Assembly: GCF_007828865.1 (NCBI RefSeq)
Contig: NZ_VIVK01000002.1
Coordinates: forward strand, 372,001 to 436,000
Direction of reading: 5' to 3'
DNA: 64,000 nucleotides
Source of the DNA: Kribbella amoyensis
Lineage (GTDB): Bacteria > Actinomycetota > Actinomycetes > Propionibacteriales > Kribbellaceae
Part shown: positions 60,020 through 64,000 of the stretch, piece after piece
Position numbering within the stretch: the first letter of the stretch is position 1
Layout of the letters: each line of letters starts with the position of its first letter
The notes under the pieces: generated by a model
Databases searched by the model: none
The model's input: only the letters and a program-made list of their open reading frames with translations
What the model was told of the DNA's origin: nothing
Program-made: the position numbers and the translations under genes

Positions 60020-61213
60020 TCACGCCCGGATGACCATCGCCAGGCCCTGGCCGACACCGATGCACAACGTCGCCAGGCCGTACCCACCGCCGCGTCGGCG
60101 GAGTTCGTGCGCGAGCGTGGTGAGGATGCGGGTCCCGGAACTGCCGAGGGGATGGCCGAGGGCGATCGCTCCACCGTTCACGTTCACCTTGTCCGGGGCC
60201 AGCGCCGGCCATTGCCCAAGGCAAGCAAGGCTCTGGGCGGCGAACGCCTCGTTGAGCTCGACCAGGGTCAGGTCCGGCCAGCCGATCCCGGCCCGATGGA
60301 GCGCCTTGTTCGATGCCTCGACCGGCCCGATCCCGAAGTACCGCGGGTCGACGGCGTGGACCGCGCGGCTCACGATCCGGGCCATCGGCTCGCGGCCCAG
60401 CCGCCGCGCGGTGGCTTCCGAAGCGATCAGGACAGCCGATGCGCCGTCGTTGAGCGGGGCGGCATTGCCGGCGGTGACAGTACCGCCGGAGGATCGGAAG
60501 GCCGGTTCGAGTCCGGCCATCTTCTCGGGGGTACCGCCGTCGCGGACGGACTCGTCGCGGGTGAGTCGGGGGCCGTCGACGCCGAGGCGTTCCCACGGTA
60601 CGAGCTCGGCGTCGAAGGTCCCGGCGGACCAGGCACTGGCCGCCTTCTGGTGGCTTGCCAGGGCGAACAGGTCCTGGGCCGCGCGGGTGATGCCGTACTT
60701 CTCGGCGAGGAGCTCGGTCGCCTCGCCGAGAGAGACCGTCCATCGCGGCGGCATCTTCGGATTGACCAGGCGCCAGCCGAGTGCGGTGGACTCCGCGGTG
60801 AGACTGCCGGCCGGGTAGGCCTTGCCGGGTTTCGGCAGGACCCAGGGTGCGCGGCTCATCGACTCCACCCCACCGGCGACGACCAGCTCCGCGTCGCCCG
60901 TCTCGATCGCCCGGGCGGCCTGGATCGCGGCTTCGAGGCCGGATCCGCAGAGCCGGTTGACGGTGGTACCGGGAACGCTGGTGGGGAAGCCGGCGAGCAG
61001 CACGGCCATCCGGGCGACGTCGCGATTCTCCTCACCGGCCCCGTTCGCGTTGCCGAGGATCACGTCGTCGAGCTCGGCCGGGTCCGTGTCCGTCCGGTCG
61101 ACGAGCTCCTTGACGGTGGCGGCCGCGAGGTCGTCGGGGCGAGCGTTCGCGAGGGCGCCACCGAACTTGCCGACGGGCGTACGCACCGCGTCCAGGATGA
61201 GGGCGGATCTCAT
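60020..61213 (-). CDS. pcaF: Acetyl-CoA acyltransferase, probable 3-oxoadipyl-CoA thiolase
   Basis: This encodes 397 residues from ATG 61213. The acyl-accepting Cys89 is in TTVNRLCGSGLEAAI, the His is in GGAIALGHPLGSSGTRI, and the second Cys is in LCIGVGQGLAMV. It cleaves beta-ketoadipyl-CoA to succinyl-CoA and acetyl-CoA if the pathway assignment is right. That assignment rests on the two CoA-transferase subunit genes directly upstream; other thiolase roles are possible. It is the last gene of the minus-strand operon. Confidence 0.88.
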   Translation of the reverse strand: MRSALILDAVRTPVGKFGGALANARPDDLAAATVKELVDRTDTDPAELDDVILGNANGAGEENRDVARMAVLLAGFPTSVPGTTVNRLCGSGLEAAIQAARAIETGDAELVVAGGVESMSRAPWVLPKPGKAYPAGSLTAESTALGWRLVNPKMPPRWTVSLGEATELLAEKYGITRAAQDLFALASHQKAASAWSAGTFDAELVPWERLGVDGPRLTRDESVRDGGTPEKMAGLEPAFRSSGGTVTAGNAAPLNDGASAVLIASEATARRLGREPMARIVSRAVHAVDPRYFGIGPVEASNKALHRAGIGWPDLTLVELNEAFAAQSLACLGQWPALAPDKVNVNGGAIALGHPLGSSGTRILTTLAHELRRRGGGYGLATLCIGVGQGLAMVIRA

Positions 61214-61243
61214 CGGCGTGCTCCTTCCAGGCGGGCGACTCGG

Positions 61244-61999
61244 TCAGACATCGAGGTCCTCCCGATCCCGCAATCGCCGCAGGGCGGTCAGTTCCAGCTC
61301 GGTGGGCGGCTCGACGAGCTTGATGCTGTCGGCAACTTTCAGGTCCCAGCCGGTGGCCCGGCGGGCCTGGTCGGTGCTGACGCCGGGATGCAGCCGGGTC
61401 AGGGTCAGCTCGTTGCTGCCCGGGTCCGGCTCGAGGACGCCGTGATCGGTGATGACGAGGGTGGGACCGGCTCCGGTGGCCCGGCGTTCGCGGCCGGTCG
61501 GGCCGTACCCGACCGAGCTGACGAAGTCGAGCTGCTCGACGAACGTCCGGGCCGACTGGCGGACGATCACGATCACCCGCCGGGCCGATGCTGCGATCTC
61601 CGGTGCTCCGCCGGCACCGGGGAGCCGGATCATCGGCTGGTCGTGCGGACCGATGACGGTGGTGTTGAGGTTCCCGTAGCGGTCCAGCTGGGCGGCGCCC
61701 AGGAACCCGACGTCGATCCGGCCGGCGCCGACCCAGTAGTTGAACATCTCCGGTACCGACACCATCGCGGTCGCGGTCGCGGCCAGGTCGTCGTCGCCGA
61801 TCGACAGTGGGAGCCGCTGCGGCCGGGCGTCGATCGCGCCGGACTCGTAGACGAGCCGGACGTTCGGCGCGTGGGTCCGGCGGGCCAGGTTGGCGGCGAG
61901 ATTGGGCGGGCCGACCCCGACCAGACACACGTCGCCGTCGGTGAGTTCGCGGGCGGCCGCGATGGTCATCAGGTCCGCGCTGGTCCAGGGCTCAGACAA
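61244..61999 (-). CDS. pcaJ: CoA-transferase subunit B, probable 3-oxoadipate CoA-transferase
   Basis: This encodes 251 residues from ATG 61999. The active-site Glu is in VRLVYESGAID. Family features include VCLVGVGPPNLAANLARRTH and VGFLGAAQLDRYGNLNTTVI. It pairs with the subunit A gene, whose stop overlaps its start by 8 bp. The actinobacterial PcaI/PcaJ type is recognised from the EGFTHLIPFAA-type partner. Confidence 0.87.
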   Translation of the reverse strand: MSEPWTSADLMTIAAARELTDGDVCLVGVGPPNLAANLARRTHAPNVRLVYESGAIDARPQRLPLSIGDDDLAATATAMVSVPEMFNYWVGAGRIDVGFLGAAQLDRYGNLNTTVIGPHDQPMIRLPGAGGAPEIAASARRVIVIVRQSARTFVEQLDFVSSVGYGPTGRERRATGAGPTLVITDHGVLEPDPGSNELTLTRLHPGVSTDQARRATGWDLKVADSIKLVEPPTELELTALRRLRDREDLDV

Positions 62000-62795
62000 G
62001 GTCGTTCTCCTCGGCCCAGGCGAGGAACTTCGCGCGATCCCGGGCGATCTCGTCCCACTGCTGGTAGAAGCTGTTGTCCCGCACGGAGTAGCCGGCCGCG
62101 TACGACGGCCACGCGCCGCCTGGTACGACGCAGACGGCGGACAGGACCCAGCTCGGCAGGACCACGGCGCCGGTCCGCTCGGGGAACACGTCGACGACCT
62201 CCTCCACCGTGACGATCGCCCGCTCGGCGGCGAGGACCGCCTCCCGCTGGACCCCGGTGATGCCCCAGAACATGACGTTCCCGTCGCGATCGGCCAGCTG
62301 GGCGTGGATCACGGTGACATCCGGGTTCACGGCGCGAACCGCCGCCAGCTCCTCACCGGTGAACGGGCAGGTGACCCGGTCGACGATGTCCCGCTGATCT
62401 TCGAGGTCGGTGCCGCGGTAGCCACGCAGTACCGCGAAAGGCAGTCGCGCGGCGCCCGCCACGTACGCGTTGGCCAGGCCTGCGTGGCTGTGCTCGTGGA
62501 CGGCCAGCCGGTGCGGCCAATGGTGTTCGACAGCGTCCCGCAACCGGTGCAGCGACCCGACGCCCGGATTGCCGCCGTAGGAGAACACGAGCTCGTCCAC
62601 GATGCCGAGGCCGATCAGCTGGTCGTACACGAGGTCGGGCGTCATCCGGACCAGCTTCAGGTGCCGGCGTCCCTGCCGGGCGAGTTCGTGCGCGGCAGCG
62701 AACGGGATGAGGTGGGTGAAGCCTTCGAGCGCCACCAGGTCGCCGTCGTGGACATGGGTGGCGATCGCTTCGCCGAGAGGGACTGGACGTGGCAT
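61992..62795 (-). CDS. pcaI: CoA-transferase subunit A, probable 3-oxoadipate CoA-transferase
   Basis: This encodes 267 residues from ATG 62795. It shows DGDLVALEGFTHLIPFAAAH, LVFSYGGNPGVGSLHRLRDA and ANPDVTVIHAQL-type blocks (here VNPDVTVIHAQLADRDGNVM) of the CoA-transferase alpha subunit. With subunit B it transfers CoA from succinyl-CoA to 3-oxoadipate, late in aromatic degradation. A 19-bp palindrome lies in its promoter. Other pca genes are not in the window. Confidence 0.87.
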   Translation of the reverse strand: MPRPVPLGEAIATHVHDGDLVALEGFTHLIPFAAAHELARQGRRHLKLVRMTPDLVYDQLIGLGIVDELVFSYGGNPGVGSLHRLRDAVEHHWPHRLAVHEHSHAGLANAYVAGAARLPFAVLRGYRGTDLEDQRDIVDRVTCPFTGEELAAVRAVNPDVTVIHAQLADRDGNVMFWGITGVQREAVLAAERAIVTVEEVVDVFPERTGAVVLPSWVLSAVCVVPGGAWPSYAAGYSVRDNSFYQQWDEIARDRAKFLAWAEENDLV

Positions 62796-62810
62796 CAGCA
62801 GCTCCGCTAG

Positions 62811-62829
62811 TATTTCGCTGAGCGAAATA
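62811..62829. promoter_or_regulatory. 19-bp perfect palindrome, likely IclR operator
   Basis: TATTTCGCTGAGCGAAATA is perfectly symmetrical around G62820. It lies 15 bp upstream of pcaI and 30 bp upstream of the divergent IclR gene. IclR/PcaR-family boxes have this TTTCGC...GCGAAA form, so both promoters are probably controlled here. Confidence 0.75.
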
Positions 62830-62858
62830 ATCTTCTTTCAACGAAGTGATGGTAACTG

Positions 62859-63641
62859 ATGGCCGATGCCGCGTCCACGGGGACCTTCCTGCAGGGCTTG
62901 GAGCGGGGGCTGGCGGTGATCCGCGCGTTCTCCGCGGACGCGCCGGCGCTGACCCTCAGCGAGGTGGCCCGCGAGGTCGGTATCACGCCGGCGACGGCCC
63001 GGCGAATCCTGCTGACGCTGGCGGAGCTCGGGTACGTCCGCAGCGACGGCCGCCGGTTCTCCCTGACACCTAGGGTCCTCGCGCTCGGCTGGGCCTATCT
63101 GTCGTCGCTGGACTTCGCCGAGCTCGCGGGCCCGTTCCTGGAGGAGCTCAGTGCTGAGACCCGCGAGTCCTGCTCGATCGCGACCCTCGACCTCCCCGAC
63201 ATCGTGTACGTCGCCCGGGTTCCCACCAGCCGCATCATGACCGTCGCCCTCGGCGTCGGCGCCCGCCTCCCCGCGTACGCGACCTCGATGGGGCGGGTCC
63301 TGCTCGCCGACCTGCCCGACGAGGACCTCGCGTCCTACCTCGCCGCCCTCACTCCCGAGCCGCTGACGCCGCACACCCTGACGACCACCTCAGCCCTGTA
63401 CGACGCCGTCCTCGCCGCTCGCGCCGACGGCTACGCCCTGGTCGACGAAGAACTCGAGCTCGGCCTCCGCTCCATCGCCGCCCCGATCCACAACCCGCGG
63501 GGCCAGGCCGTGGCCGCCCTCAACGTCTCGGCCCACGCCTCCCGCTCCACCCCGGACTCCCTCCGCGCCACAGTCCTCCCGCTCCTCCAGCAGGCTGCCG
63601 CTCAGATCAGCACCGCGCTCAGCCAGCGCGGCCGGCTCTGA
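62859..63641 (+). CDS. IclR-family transcriptional regulator, PcaR-like
   Basis: This encodes 260 residues from ATG 62859. The winged helix-turn-helix is at about residues 8-70 (FLQGLERGLAVIRAFSADAP, LTLSEVAREVGITPATARRI). The effector domain covers about 80-255 (ESCSIATLDLPDIVYVARVP, LPAYATSMGRVLLADLPDED, GLRSIAAPIHNPRGQAVAAL). It probably controls the divergent pca operon in response to a beta-ketoadipate-pathway intermediate. Confidence 0.92.
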   Translation: MADAASTGTFLQGLERGLAVIRAFSADAPALTLSEVAREVGITPATARRILLTLAELGYVRSDGRRFSLTPRVLALGWAYLSSLDFAELAGPFLEELSAETRESCSIATLDLPDIVYVARVPTSRIMTVALGVGARLPAYATSMGRVLLADLPDEDLASYLAALTPEPLTPHTLTTTSALYDAVLAARADGYALVDEELELGLRSIAAPIHNPRGQAVAALNVSAHASRSTPDSLRATVLPLLQQAAAQISTALSQRGRL

Positions 63642-63679
63642 CGACAGGAGCTTCGTGGGCTCGGTGTTGGGATCGACCG

Positions 63680-64000
63680 TCACAGCTCCTGTTGATAGCC
63701 CTCGGCCAGCAAGGTGTGGATCTCCGCCGAGGACAGGGAAGTATGTGGACGTTCGGCGTTGTCCAGCGCGAAGACGTTGGTACCGGGTGCCACGGCGGCC
63801 GCGGCGTCCAGGTCCGGGGACCACAGCTCCGAGCGGATGACGGCCTTCCCGCAGTGGAAGTACGCCTCCGCGACCTCGACGATCAAGGCCAGCTCGACCG
63901 GCCGCGGCCCCTCCTCGAATCGGCACAGCACCGCCGGGTCGTCGGTCACGTAGCCGTGACCGTTGACCCGCAAGGTTTCGGTGAGACCAGGGACGAAGAA
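63680..64000 (-). CDS. Pyridoxamine 5'-phosphate oxidase-family protein, N-terminus beyond window
   Basis: The visible C-terminal part runs from the right edge: FFVPGLTETLRVNGHGYVTD, then RPVELALIVEVAEAYFHCGK and AVIRSELWSPD. This is the FMN-binding split-barrel type with the FFVPGxxETLRVNG motif. Members include F420/FMN-dependent small oxidoreductases and heme-related proteins. The N-terminal half lies outside the window. It is convergent to the IclR gene. Confidence 0.8.
   Translation of the reverse strand, partial: FFVPGLTETLRVNGHGYVTDDPAVLCRFEEGPRPVELALIVEVAEAYFHCGKAVIRSELWSPDLDAAAAVAPGTNVFALDNAERPHTSLSSAEIHTLLAEGYQQEL

Noticed and set aside
1..64000. tRNA, rRNA or tmRNA genes, and a tRNA attachment site for the island
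   Set aside because: I found no cloverleaf-like sequence with the conserved GGTTCGANTCC arm; the island does not appear to sit in a tRNA gene.

Overview
The window is high-GC actinobacterial chromosome. The gene content and order fit the Propionibacteriales, and a Kribbella-like organism is my best guess. The evidence for this is a ParA-ScpA-ScpB-RluB segment, a Pup ligase (PafA) followed at a distance by PafB-PafC-TatA-TatC-HelY, actinobacterial PcaI/J/F with an IclR regulator, and an aerobic CobG-type cobalamin set. No rRNA, tRNA or CRISPR array was seen.

Layout. 1-5.7 kb: an end-truncated LLM-class oxidoreductase, a RibD-like reductase, a phosphotransferase, alanine dehydrogenase, XerD and an LtrA-family membrane protein. 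5.8-11.05 kb: a chromosome-segregation operon, parA - small ribbon-helix-helix-like gene - scpA - scpB - rluB, with overlapping starts and stops. 11-18.4 kb: a decayed lipase-like gene, a methyltransferase, an anchored beta-propeller protein with two small exported proteins, and a 1082-residue SARP/NB-ARC/TPR regulator. 18.5-37.7 kb: the Pup/proteasome-accessory neighbourhood (pafA, FKBP lipoprotein, pafB, pafC, tatA, tatC, lipid kinase, helY), interrupted by a complete oligopeptide ABC transporter on the minus strand. 37.7-46 kb: a secreted glycoside-hydrolase-like protein, a flavin monooxygenase, two tandem paralogous membrane proteins and a cobIJ-cobH-cobG block. 46-51 kb: two MFS exporters around a MarR regulator, then a secreted type-B carboxylesterase. 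51.1-57.9 kb: an island (below). 57.9-64 kb: cobF, a HEAT-repeat protein, pcaF-pcaJ-pcaI with a divergent IclR regulator, and an end-truncated flavin-binding protein.

The most interesting region is the island at about 51.1-57.9 kb. It is bounded by 68-bp inverted repeats (65 of 68 identical), which are remnants of one small gene family. The left edge also holds an IS630 transposase fragment and a broken LacI-type gene. Inside is a compact plus-strand operon: ECF-like sigma factor, HTH protein, ImmA/IrrE-type metalloprotease (split by an apparent one-base insertion) with a Cys-rich tail, single-domain ubiquitin-like protein, E2-like protein, and a JAB-E1 fusion. A four-segment membrane protein lies convergent to it. 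This looks like a prokaryotic ubiquitin-like conjugation system joined to an ImmA/IrrE-HTH-sigma switch. The ubiquitin-like protein has no C-terminal glycine, which makes its chemistry unclear.

A second unexplained signal is a roughly 90-bp element found twice (about 19.94-20.03 kb and 39.73-39.82 kb), both times between convergent genes. It consists of four self-complementary GTGGG-YYRR-CC-like boxes spaced about two helical turns apart.
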